From Mantamonas sphyraenae (Eukaryota > CRuMs > Mantamonadidae): a stretch of DNA of 64,000 bases. The notes beneath the pieces were generated by a model. It searched no databases. It was given only the letters and a program-made list of their open reading frames with translations, and was not told the DNA's origin. The DNA is taken from assembly GCA_026936335.1 (NCBI GenBank), contig JAPMXV010000035.1, positions 1-64,000 of the forward strand, read 5' to 3'. The translations under genes were made by a program, and so were the position numbers. This document shows, one piece after another, positions 55,572 to 64,000 of this stretch (position 1 is its first letter; each line of letters starts with the position of its first letter).

Positions 55572-56306
55572 TCAGAGCTCGGTCTTGGCGTGGACGTCGG
55601 CGAGCACAGAAGCTCGGTTTGCAACCACGTTCCAGTCGATGATGGCCAGCAGCATGTCCAGATACGTGCCACGCTCCTTCTGGTGATCCAAATAGTAGGC
55701 GTGCTCCCACACGTCGAGCGTGAGGATGGGCTCAGCAACAGGGAGATCCTGGTTTGCGCTTGTTTCGAGGTGGAATTTTCCGGCCTGCACGTCGAACGTC
55801 AGCCACGCCCATCCACTGCCAAACACACCCAGGGATGCGCGCTTGAGCTTGTCTTTGAGACAAAGGGAGCTCTCGCAGCCCAGGTCGGTGAGGACCTTTG
55901 CGAGCACGGCGTTGTCGCGGTCGAACGTCGTCGGCCCCTTTGCCAGCTGTTCAAAGAAGAGAGCATGGTTGATGTAGCCTCCACCGTTGTTGCACAGAGC
56001 ACGCTTGACGTCCTCCGGAGCGTTGAATGTCTTGCAGCGGCGTACGAGCTCGTAGGCCGGAAGCTGGGCGGCTTCCGGATCGGACACCACCAGCGAGCGG
56101 ATGGCGTTGTTGAACTTTGTGGCGTAGCCCGGGAAATGGCCGTTGTGGTGAGCCAGCATGGTGGATGCAGAGATCCACGGCTCGTGGGCTGCGGCTTCGT
56201 CCTTGCTGAGTTTCTGGACGGAGACTTGGGTCACGTCGACGGCGGAGCAGGCCAGAGCCACTGCGAGCAGCACAAGCACAGTGCGAACGGTCAAGCGAAC
56301 GTGCAT
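55572..56306 (-). CDS. Secreted Fe/Mn superoxide dismutase
   Basis: 244-residue single-exon enzyme converting superoxide to hydrogen peroxide. The metal ligands are recognisable: His in TMLAHHNGHF (residue ~53), His in GGGYINHALFF, and Asp and His in LDVWEHAYY, with the GSGWAWL tryptophan motif. The first helix differs from the usual HHxxHHxxY, reading HHNGHFPGY. The start MHVRLTVRTVLVLLAVALAC gives a classical signal peptide instead of a mitochondrial leader, so the enzyme should enter the secretory pathway. Residues ~140-155 contain two extra Cys (CESSLC) that could form a disulfide, fitting secretion. It overlaps no neighbour; SerRS ends 117 bases upstream on the same strand. Confidence 0.9.
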   Translation of the reverse strand: MHVRLTVRTVLVLLAVALACSAVDVTQVSVQKLSKDEAAAHEPWISASTMLAHHNGHFPGYATKFNNAIRSLVVSDPEAAQLPAYELVRRCKTFNAPEDVKRALCNNGGGYINHALFFEQLAKGPTTFDRDNAVLAKVLTDLGCESSLCLKDKLKRASLGVFGSGWAWLTFDVQAGKFHLETSANQDLPVAEPILTLDVWEHAYYLDHQKERGTYLDMLLAIIDWNVVANRASVLADVHAKTEL

Positions 56307-56423
56307 GATGGTCACAACAAGGAGCAATGGAAAAGAAAAGTTGCTGGCGGAAGCGGGAGCTTTTTGTCTTCTACCCCCGACCTTCACGCCAATTCTCCTC
56401 ACACCACTGCGGCTGCCGCCCAC

Positions 56424-58385
56424 TCAGTTGCTGTTGGAGCTGGAGCCCTCCGCCTGGGCCTTCTTGGATTCCGCACGCTTCTTTTCCCTGTTGGCAATGT
56501 TCTTCAGCTCCTTCTTGTCGAGCTCTGCAGTTGCCGGCAGGAACTTGATGCCACCCATGTAGGGCTGCAGCACCGTGGGCACGATCAAACCACGCTGCGG
56601 CTCATCGTCCTGTGTGTGTGTGTGTGTGTGTGTGCAGTGCAATGGCGTAAGCACCGTTGCCGCGCAATCAAAACACATAGTCGCTCTTCACACACGCCGT
56701 TGCAGTGTGCTGTGCAGCGCCCAGCCATGTGTGCCGTGCACGCCCTCACACAATGATGGGGCGTATACACGTAGGCAGGGTCTCAGGGCAATAGGTTTTG
56801 TCCGCAGGCTCGTGGTCATAACACAAACTCGGATCTCAAAGATTATTTGCTAGCATCCTTGACGGGCGGGACGCAACAGCAGCACACGCAACGGCATACA
56901 CAGCAAATCGCATGCACATCCACACACAAACTTACCTCGTTCTCCTTGTAGTCCTCGACAAAGTAGTTCTCGACGATGCAGCACAGCGTGCGCTCGGTGG
57001 CGCACATGGTGCCGTTGAGCATGTGCACATACTGCTTGGCATGCTCGCCCTTCTTCTTGGTGCCCAGGCGCACCTCAAGGTTGCGGGACTGATAGTCGGT
57101 GCAGTTGGAGCACGACACCAGTTCGCGGAAGGTCCCCGTGGTCGGGAACCACGCCTCCAGATCGTACTTCTTGGACGCAGCGTTGTTCAGCTCGCCCGAC
57201 ACAATGTTGATGACGCGGTAGGGCAGCTCCAGGGCCTCGTAAAACTCCTGCGAGGTGTGGATCATCTCCTCGAGCATGTCCCACGACTCGTCCGGGTGGC
57301 ACACAATGAACTGCTCCACCTTTTCAAACTGGTGGATGCGGAAGAGACCCCAAGCGTCTTTGCCGTGCTTGCCAGCCTCTTTCCTGAAGCAGGTGGAGTA
57401 ACCGGCGTAGCGGATGGGCAGCGACTTTTCGTCCATCCACTCGTTCATGTGGAAGGCAGAGATGGGCTGCTCCGACGTGGCAATGAGGTACTTGTCCTCT
57501 GCGCCCTCGGTTTCGTCGTCGTTGGAGGCCGACACGTGGTACAGAGCCTCGTCAAACTCCTCCAGCTGAGCTGTCTTGGCCATCACTGACTTCTTCATGA
57601 AGAAAGGCGGCTGGATGGGAGTGTACTTCTTGCCCACCAACGTGGAGAGACCAAACGAGATCAGGGCCTGGTTGAGCAGCAGACCCGGACCGGTGAGGAA
57701 GTAACCGCGGTGGCCGACCAGGTTTGCACCCCGGTTGCCGTCGTACATCTCCATCATCTGCATGATGTGATGGTGGTCAAACTTCTGCTCGCCTCGAGAC
57801 TCAATGAGCTCCTCACCCCACGTGGCCACAGTCACAGAGTCCTCCTCCTCGTTGTTGGACACCGGCACGTCGTCGGCCACCAGGTTGCCAATCTGACCCT
57901 GGTACTTGAGACGCTCTGCCAGCAGATCCTTGGACACCTCCTTCAGTTCCACCATCTGTGAGGTGTGGTATCGGCATGAACACGTAGGTAGAGGTGTGTG
58001 CACACTCGCGAGTCAGCACAGCTGTCGTGTACGGCCGCGGCAAGTGGAGCGAATGCAAAATCCAAATTCGACGAACTGAACGCTTCTGCGGGCGCCTGCA
58101 GGCGCGGCAGAGTCACACACTGACCTTGGCATCCACCTCGGCAACCTTCTGCATGAGCTCCTCGGGCGGCTCCTCCTTCTTCTTCTTGTACGAGCCGATC
58201 TCCTTGCTGAGGAGACGCTTCTCCTTGCTGGCCTCGCTGGCGTCGAACTCGGCCTTGCGCCAGGCCTCGTCGAGCTCAATCACCTTGTCCACCAGGGACA
58301 CGTCCGCAAAGCGCTTCTCCTGCGACTGACGGATGAGGTCGGGCTCGCCGCCCTTGTCCGCACGGAACAGTTGAATATCAAGCAT
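56424..58385 (-). CDS. SARS1: Cytosolic seryl-tRNA synthetase
   Basis: 488-residue class II synthetase charging tRNA-Ser. Exons 58125-58385, 56936-57955 and 56424-56609, all junctions in phase 0 with donors GTCAGT and GTAAGT. The N-terminal coiled-coil arm is split by intron 1 (KRFADVSLVDKVIELDEAWR onward). Motif 2 is GYSTCFRKEAGKHGKDAWG with LFRIHQFEKVEQF; motif 3 is NGTMCATERTLCCIVENY; TSEQPISAFH contacts serine/ATP. The C-terminal exon ends in a Lys/Ser/Asn tail typical of eukaryotic cytosolic SerRS. No targeting leader is seen. Intron 2 (56610-56935) carries a (CA)n tract directly before its acceptor. Confidence 0.95.
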
Positions 58386-58563
58386 GAAAGCGAAGTTGTT
58401 CGGGGTGGCTGCCTCGTCGCACGTGGCCACTGCATCATTCAATGAGCCGGCGGAACAAGGGAGGACAGCAAAGCAGTGGATGCCCTGGTTTGTGTTTGCC
58501 GATTTGCATTTGCCAAGGAACCCACGAACCTGAGGAAGTGCCTGCGAAGGAAGAGCCAAGCAG

Positions 58564-60068
58564 ATGGAACGGGAGGTGTTGGCGATAGCCACCGACAGCG
58601 GCACTTGCCTGCTCAACACCAACACGAACGATGCAACCAACATGCGCTCCATGGCACAGATGGTGGTGAGCATGAGCACGTTCCTGAACAGGTGTGTGGT
58701 GGACGAGACGGCACGATTCGTCGGTTGCAAGACGCGCGCTTACACTCGCACCCGAGCACCCACCACGACACACAGTCCAGACGTTGTACACATGCACATA
58801 GGCGATTACGTGGTGACAGTCGTGGACAGGGCTGCGTTTGTTGTGTTTGCCGTGCACAAGGCAAAGCAAGACGACGCACAACGGCAAGCGACAACGGTTC
58901 TGGTGCGTTTCAATGAAAACGACCTCGGCACAGCAAGGACGATGCACTGACGCACTCGCTCGCTCATACACAGAAATGCATGCAGGTGGCACATGTGTGC
59001 AGCAGGCTGTACAAGAGTACGCTGCTGGCGTTGTCCAAGGAGGACAAGAAGAGAACGGAGGAGCTGGTGCACTCGTTCACCGTACAAACAGAGCTCCAGT
59101 TTGACGAGCGCCAACAACGGGGCACCATCGAAGCATTGCAAGAGTTGCACCACGCCTACGTCGAACCTCTCATGCAGCAGGAGGCCACATATGACCAATT
59201 GTGGATGGATGCGTTTGGCTTGTGCAGCGAGCACGCTGGCGTCTTGCGCTGTTGCCTCCTCGATGCACATACAAAGACCCTTCTGGCCACCAGCACCGAT
59301 CTGTGCCAAGACCACACAGCTTCACATATAGATGAGGCCTCTGCGCCCCACTTTCATGCCAACCTCATGCAGGAGGTGTCTGAATTCCTGGAAACGGGGG
59401 ACAAGCTGCGCACCCTGCGAGCCGTGGGTCATTCCGTGGACAACCTCTGCCTAGCCCTGCGTTTGGTTCGTGTCATGGACGCTCCCAGTTGCTTATTATT
59501 GTATCATATCCACGGAGCGATGGCAGAGGAGGCCGACAATCCTCTGGTTGAAAACGACGACGACGACGCTGTGCTGCATGTGCGCTCTGACAGCTTTGCT
59601 CTCACTGAGTACACCCACGACACAGAGGATCCGCTGTTGCGTGCCTTGCACAACACAGCCAAGCTGATTTCCCAGAGCTTTCCGGCCTCCATGAAGACGC
59701 TCCCAAAGGTCCTGCGCTCTGTCTCCTCGCAGCCTCCCGAGCAGGAGTCGTACGACCATAACGAGTCGCTGGCCATGGCCAAAGACAGCACAGGTGGCAT
59801 GGTGCTTGTGCCCACGCGCGCAGCCAACGCAAGCAGTGACGAAGAGGAGGAGGAGGAAGACGAGGACGACGAGCAAGTTGACGACGACAACGGCGACGAC
59901 GAACCTCGCCCGCCTGTGCGCAGTCGCCTTCAAATGGCCAAAGAGGAAGCCATGCTTCCTTCCTCATCCTCCTCATCCTCCTCCTCCTCCTCCTCCTCCT
60001 CATCGTCGTCTTCAAAGGCAAACGCGATCAAACCGCGTCCCCCAATGCAACCAAAACCCCCGTCGTAA
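58564..60068 (+). CDS. Unrecognised protein, possible longin-like domain, acidic tail
   Basis: Predicted 473 residues from exons 58564-58902 and 58986-60068 (donor GTGCGT, acceptor CATGCAG, phase 0); an upstream donor at 58851 (GTGCAC) is an alternative. I cannot assign the family. The N-terminus MEREVLAIATDSGTCLLN, then HIGDYVVTVVDRAAFVVFAV, then a Leu-rich helix (LYKSTLLALSKEDKKRTEEL), have the strand-strand-helix feel of longin-type small domains found in vesicle-traffic GEF subunits, but this is weak. The middle contains a second hydrophobic beta segment (LCLALRLVRVMDAPSCLLLY). The C-terminus is a Glu/Asp run, then Pro/Arg, then a poly-Ser tract (about 59958-60015). It diverges from SerRS across 178 bases. 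Confidence 0.6.
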
Positions 60069-60148
60069 TCCAAAAGCCGACGCAAACAAACACGCAGACT
60101 CACGCATCAGTGAATCCCTCTATTGTAATCTCATCTTCAATCTCTTCA

Positions 60149-61628
60149 ATGCCGACCGACAAGGTGTCTGTATTTTGGGAGGGTCTGCTTCGTGGCGTTG
60201 CTCGCCTGCAGGCAGACGTGACCACTTTGCGCGATTCGGGTGTTTTGGACGACGAATTGGCCGGTGTGGCAGAGGCAGTGGCAAACTTGGACGACGTTTG
60301 CAACACCGTGGCCTCGCAGATCCAGGGTCTGCGTGAGCTGCCGACCCGCAGCGAAAACCTGGCCTTTGAGCTGCAGCAGATTCTTGCGCAGGGCATCAAC
60401 TCGGCGTGGGTGGTCATCCGCGAGATGAATTCTGTGACCAAGGGCGATCTGCGCGCAAGTGCGGCGCTCTACAAGCGCGAAATTGCTCGTTTCAGCGCGC
60501 AGGTGCTGGACACGGCGCGCAACCTGGCCACTGTGGTGTTGCTCGACCAGCATCACAACAAGGATCTGGCTTCCTTTGTGCTGGGAGACGCTCCGGCGTG
60601 GCACAAGTATGTGACCATGTCCGAAAAGGGCACAGAGGCCGTGCAGGAATTGGGCAGCGAATCCTCAGAATCGCCCAGTACGACAAACACCGCCCTTCCC
60701 GAGGAGTTGCCCAGGCGGTGCTCGAAGCCAAGCAGTGCTTGCAAAAGCAGCTGGAAACAAACAAGGAGATCCGCCGTCTGGCCACAGGGCTGCTGGAGCT
60801 GCGCACCCTGCTGCGTACAACGGAAGGGCAGGTAGCCACGTGCGCGCAGGAGCTGACTGAGGCCAAGGCCACAGCTCAGAGGTTGGCCACGGCCATGGCA
60901 ACCGCCGACAAGATGCAGGAACTGGTGGTCAAGCTGGAGGACAAGCTGGCCAAGGCCAAGAAGGCAGGCCTCAAGGACGAGGACGAAGAGGTCCAAGCGC
61001 TGCAGAAGCGCATCAGTACCATCCGCGACCAGCACCACCTGTCTTCCGACGATGCCCTCGGTGCCAGGGCTCGTGAAGAGCAAGTCGCTATTGCGGGGAT
61101 GTTTGTCCGTGAGAAGACGCAGCAACACACGGAGCTCTGCGAGCACCAGACGATTCTGGCCCAACGCATCGACGACCAGCAGGCTGAGCTGGAGCAGCTG
61201 CGCATTGCCGCCGCCGAAGTGACCCAAAAGGCCTCGCTGGTGCTGGCTGAGGCTGCCGGTGCCACTGCGCTCGATGAGGCTGCCGTGGCTCGCCTCAAGA
61301 CCCTCAGCGAGTCGCTGGCACAGGAGCAGGCTTGGGAACAGGTGGAAACCGTGGCCAGCTCATCGTTGGCCTCGCCCTCTTTCTCATCGCCTTCCCCTTC
61401 CCCCTCTTCCTCCTCCTCCTCCTCCTCCTCCTCCTCTTTGCTGACAACGACGGCAAGTCCAGCGAGAATGCACAGAAGGATGAGGACGAGAGCGAGCGCA
61501 TGATCCGCACCTCCAACAGTCTCATGGATCTGACTCTGGGCGATGCACAGACCTCGCACACAATCGACATGCTCAACAGCTTTGTGTTTGTGGACTGGGA
61601 CGACGAAGATGGCTCCGCCACAGGTTGA
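60149..61628 (+). CDS. Unrecognised coiled-coil protein (two frame breaks)
   Basis: About 493 residues if two missing bases are allowed. The first frame (60149 onward, MPTDKVSVFWEGLL) gives a helical domain of ~170 residues. The frame then changes near 60652-60654 (a GGG run), after which a long coiled coil continues (QAVLEAKQCLQKQLETNKE to LEQLRIAAAEVTQKASLVLA). It changes again near 61437-61439 (TTT run after a (TCC)n tract) and finishes with an acidic tail (MLNSFVFVDWDDEDGSATG). A 38-nt GT-AG intron at 60641-60678 could explain the first change but would be the shortest in the window. No family recognised; a cytoskeletal or motor-adaptor role would be a guess. Confidence 0.6.
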
Positions 61629-61681
61629 AATGAATGAAATCACAGGCCATGAATTGATCCTATCCCCCATGCACCCCACTG

Positions 61682-63275
61682 CTATCGTGTGCCAATGCCA
61701 AATGCACGGTCGAGCTGCCGCCTGCGTACAAAGCCACTGGTGTTGCGTCCGCTGTCCGTCTTGAGCAAACTGTGTGCGAGCTTGACGAGGTCGCGATAGG
61801 CGTCACTCTGGGGATCGAGCAGCTCGAGCTCGGTGGCACACGCTTCGAGCACGTGCTGGCGCAGGATGGCACGCATGAGGTTGTGCTGGACGTTAAAGTG
61901 CGCAAGAGTGCTGCGCCGCACGTGTTCCACATGCAAGTACGCAAAGGTGCGCAGGTAGCGTGATTCGATGGACACACGCCTGCCCACATGCAGGGTCACC
62001 TCGTTGGCAGTGTGCTCGGGCACAGCCAGCGTACGCACCATCTCTGCGCTCAATTCCAGCGGCATCCACCACTGTAGCCACGCCGCCATCCGTGCCTGCT
62101 GCCCCATGTGCTGCTTTCCTGCGGCCCGTCGCATCAGTTCTTGATGCTTCTTGCGTCCATGCTTGCGCATGTCTTTCTCCTTGGCCGCTGCCAGTGTGCG
62201 CACCACCAATCCGATCAAGTGGTCCCTGTATCCGTACACACTCTGCTCCGCCGCCATTTGCGCGTCCTCTTTGCTCTGTTCCAGAAGTTCTCCCAGCTGC
62301 AGCTCCAACATGAGCACATTGTTCATCGTGTACCAAGCGGCAAACACCGCCGCAACCTGCCCGCCCTCCAGTACCGCCTCCAGCCGCTCCACGTCCAACT
62401 CCTCCCGTACCACACGCAACAATGACTTTTGGCAATGAAGCACCGCCAACGATCGCGCACAACTCTCCAATGCGGGCGGCCGGTACGCGCGAGACTGATT
62501 CTGCCACGGCGCATCATCATCCTCACCTTCTTCGCTCTGCTCGTACAAACTTTGCACCTTGGCTAGCTTTGGTATCGATCTGCTCTCCTGCGCAAAGCTA
62601 CTCAGTGCCGCCACAAACCCTTTGCCCGTCTGCTTCCGCGGCCGCTCCTGCTCCGCCTCCCACACAGCTTTGCGAGCCCCGTACGCCTGGTAAGCCTGTA
62701 CAAAAGGAGCGTGGAAAGTGTGCACTGGGTACACGCACCCCTGTGCGTGCCATGCGCACGTTCTTGGTAAACACGTTGCCGTCCTTGGCCTCTTGCGAGC
62801 CCATTTTCCCCTTTGCCCGCTTCTTTGCTCCTCGTGCTTGCCTCTTGCTTCCGCTGCTGCTGCTGCTGCTGCTGCCGCCGCCACTGCTCGTGTGGTTGCT
62901 CCCGACGACTCCTCGCACTTGGCTCCCCTTTGCCCCTCTGTATTTTGTCCGCGCCTGTCGGGCCATGGCGAGCAGCTGCTCCACGTCGTCGTCAAGCAAC
63001 GCTTCCGCCTCCTCCGCCTCTGCTTCCTCGTCCTCTCGCGCCTGCTCTTCCGCTGCACGTGCCTCATCCTCCTGTTTCATGTGTTGCCTGGTGTGGTGTG
63101 TTTCCACAGGGTGTCAGTGTTCACCCCATCGGCCTCTGTCCCACTATGCGCTCGTCACTCACCTCTTCAACGATTTGATCATCCCTGCGTTGTCTGCACA
63201 CACCCGTTCCATCAGCGTTTCCGAGTACACCAGGTTTCCGTGCACACGCACCAATTCATTCAGTAGCGATTCCAT
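61682..63275 (-). CDS. Unrecognised basic/helical protein, 491 aa
   Basis: Exons 63163-63275, 62739-63087 and 61682-62695, with introns of 75 and 43 nt (donors GTGAGT and GTGCGT), giving 491 residues. The first exon starts MESLLNELVRVHGNLVYSET. Exon 2 is strongly acidic then Lys/Arg-rich with a Ser run (KRQARGAKKRAKGK is a likely nuclear or nucleolar signal). Exon 3 is a helical domain with FVAALSSFAQESRSIPKLAK, a Leu-rich helix around LEAVLEGGQVAAVFAAWYTM, and a conserved-looking end (FVRRRQLDRAFGIGTR). I do not recognise it. It lies 12 bases downstream of the RBM5/10-like gene on the same strand. Confidence 0.65.
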
Positions 63276-63287
63276 GGCCCCAACTGT

Positions 63288-64000
63288 TCACTCCAATGCG
63301 CTGTATCGCGCAGCCGCCTTTTTCTTGGCCACCACCCCGTACTTGTCCGTTGGCAAGATCACATTCTCCTCCTTCACAGAACCCAGCCCCGCTCCTTCGT
63401 TGTGCATCTGCACACGGATGGGTTCCACAATCCCCTGGCCATGTTTGCCCAGGCCCTGGCCCTTTTGCCACCCCATCTGCGCCAACAGCTTGCCTCCCTT
63501 TGTCTCGCTCATTTTCTCGCCGGCCTCCACCTCAACGATGCCACTCCCACTCGCACCACTTGCTCCCTTTGCGTCCATGCCTTTCTTGCGATTGCCCTTG
63601 CCCATTGTGCTGCGCCGCAATCCGCTCGCCAGTTCCGTTTTCCCGTGCAGAATCCGCCGTTCGGCCGCCCGATCCCGCGTGAACCCCGTCGATCGCCTGT
63701 GTGCTTCCACCCATCGCTGTTTGCATCCTTCGATGTTCTCCTTGTGCAGCGACGACTCCACAAGATGCCTCTGCAGCAACTCCCGCGACGCCACTCGCCG
63801 ACGGCACACCAGACACACATACTTGTCCCACACAGCCCCATACTCGCTCCAGTCTGGCTGGGCTGCCACAGCCACCGTGTCCAGCCCCTCGATGTCCTCC
63901 ACACCCACGTTCCATTTGTCAATGTCTGCTTGGCCCCGCCGTTTCCTCCGTCTTTCTTCGTCACCTTCCCCGTCCTCTGCATCCTCCTCCATGCCATCCT
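63288..64000 (-). CDS. RBM5/RBM10-like splicing factor, C-terminal part
   Basis: Partial gene: the frame is open to the window edge, and its 5' part lies beyond base 64000. The visible ~237 residues run from an acidic/basic segment into a C2H2 finger (CLVC...HLVESSLH), then a helix, then a G-patch (KLLAQMGWQKGQGLGKHGQG) and the closing block GLGSVKEENVILPTDKYG. This order (zinc finger then G-patch at the C-terminus) is that of RBM5/RBM6/RBM10, spliceosomal A-complex regulators that recruit the helicase DHX15 through the G-patch. The RRM and OCRE domains expected upstream cannot be seen here. Confidence 0.8.
   Translation of the reverse strand, partial: DGMEEDAEDGEGDEERRRKRRGQADIDKWNVGVEDIEGLDTVAVAAQPDWSEYGAVWDKYVCLVCRRRVASRELLQRHLVESSLHKENIEGCKQRWVEAHRRSTGFTRDRAAERRILHGKTELASGLRRSTMGKGNRKKGMDAKGASGASGSGIVEVEAGEKMSETKGGKLLAQMGWQKGQGLGKHGQGIVEPIRVQMHNEGAGLGSVKEENVILPTDKYGVVAKKKAAARYSALE

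Noticed and set aside
55485-56756. 423-codon plus-strand frame
   Set aside because: Covers the antisense of the superoxide dismutase and the last SerRS exon; both sense proteins have complete active-site motifs.
60641-60678. 38-nt intron as the cause of the first break in the coiled-coil gene
   Set aside because: Possible, but shorter than any other intron here, and adding one base to the adjacent GGG gives a smoother helix. Kept as an alternative only.
61332-61440. Strong hydrophobic segment (LIVGLALFLIAFPFPLF) suggesting a TM helix
   Set aside because: It exists only in the frame that is out of register before the 61438 break. In the coiled-coil frame the same bases read Ser/Pro, encoded by a (TCC)n tract.
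1-64000. tRNA, rRNA, CRISPR or intact transposable elements
   Set aside because: None was recognised on reading both strands. A tRNA could be missed by eye; a covariance-model scan would settle it.

Overview
This window is the end of a chromosome from a GC-rich, intron-bearing, probably flagellated single-celled eukaryote. The first ~190 bases are a telomere, (CCCTAA)n running inward, so the natural end is at base 1. Genes inside are spliced at short GT-AG introns (about 43-330 nt, many carrying CA/GT microsatellites), lie tens to hundreds of bases apart, and point both ways. CFAP410, TTLL12 and a TSNAXIP1-like gene suggest a ciliated cell; TADA1, FIP1, two SKP1 copies, MIC10 and SerRS are ordinary eukaryotic core genes. 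I cannot name the species or even the supergroup securely.

Layout. 0.2-7.7 kb is subtelomeric: a gene encoding six tandem copies of an unrecognised ~185-residue repeat (489-5211), an inverted relic of an F-box/ankyrin gene (about 5245-5391), an intact F-box-like/ankyrin gene (5632-7486), and a second copy of the tail of the first gene (about 7560-7650). 7.7-25 kb holds a SulP/SLC26 anion transporter, a giant (~3,800 aa) secretory-pathway membrane protein with about 15 filamin/Ig-like repeats on the minus strand, and a GH38 alpha-mannosidase. 25-34 kb holds a SWIM zinc-finger protein, a YbaB-family protein with a mitochondrial-type leader, an Mlo-family membrane protein with an enormous cytosolic insert, CFAP410 and a first SKP1. 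34-48 kb holds a TSNAXIP1-like coiled-coil protein, a second SKP1, TADA1/Hfi1 of SAGA, a RhoGAP-IQ-LRR protein, an unknown acidic protein and the polyadenylation factor FIP1. 48-64 kb holds a mitochondrial carrier, MIC10, a membrane-anchored alpha/beta hydrolase, a TTLL12 protein fused to an N-terminal glycerophosphotransferase-like domain, a secreted Fe/Mn superoxide dismutase, cytosolic seryl-tRNA synthetase, three poorly recognised proteins, and the 3' end of an RBM5/10-like splicing factor that leaves the window.

Functional links that can be read: two SKP1 adaptors lie in the same window as a subtelomeric F-box-like protein; MIC10, the carrier and the YbaB protein are mitochondrial; FIP1 and RBM5/10 act in mRNA processing; the mannosidase, SOD and giant protein enter the secretory pathway. 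Several gene pairs are divergent with only 65-140 bases between start codons, so promoters are probably shared.

Two observations stand out. First, the TTLL12 gene is one continuous reading frame across a bacterial-type (TagB/TagF-like) domain and the TTLL12 N-terminal region. Second, four genes contain a total of six frame breaks, all shifted in the same direction as expected from loss of one base and mostly at G or T runs; systematic assembly deletions are the simplest reading. Exon coordinates were derived by hand from splice signals and frame, so individual boundaries may be off by a few bases.
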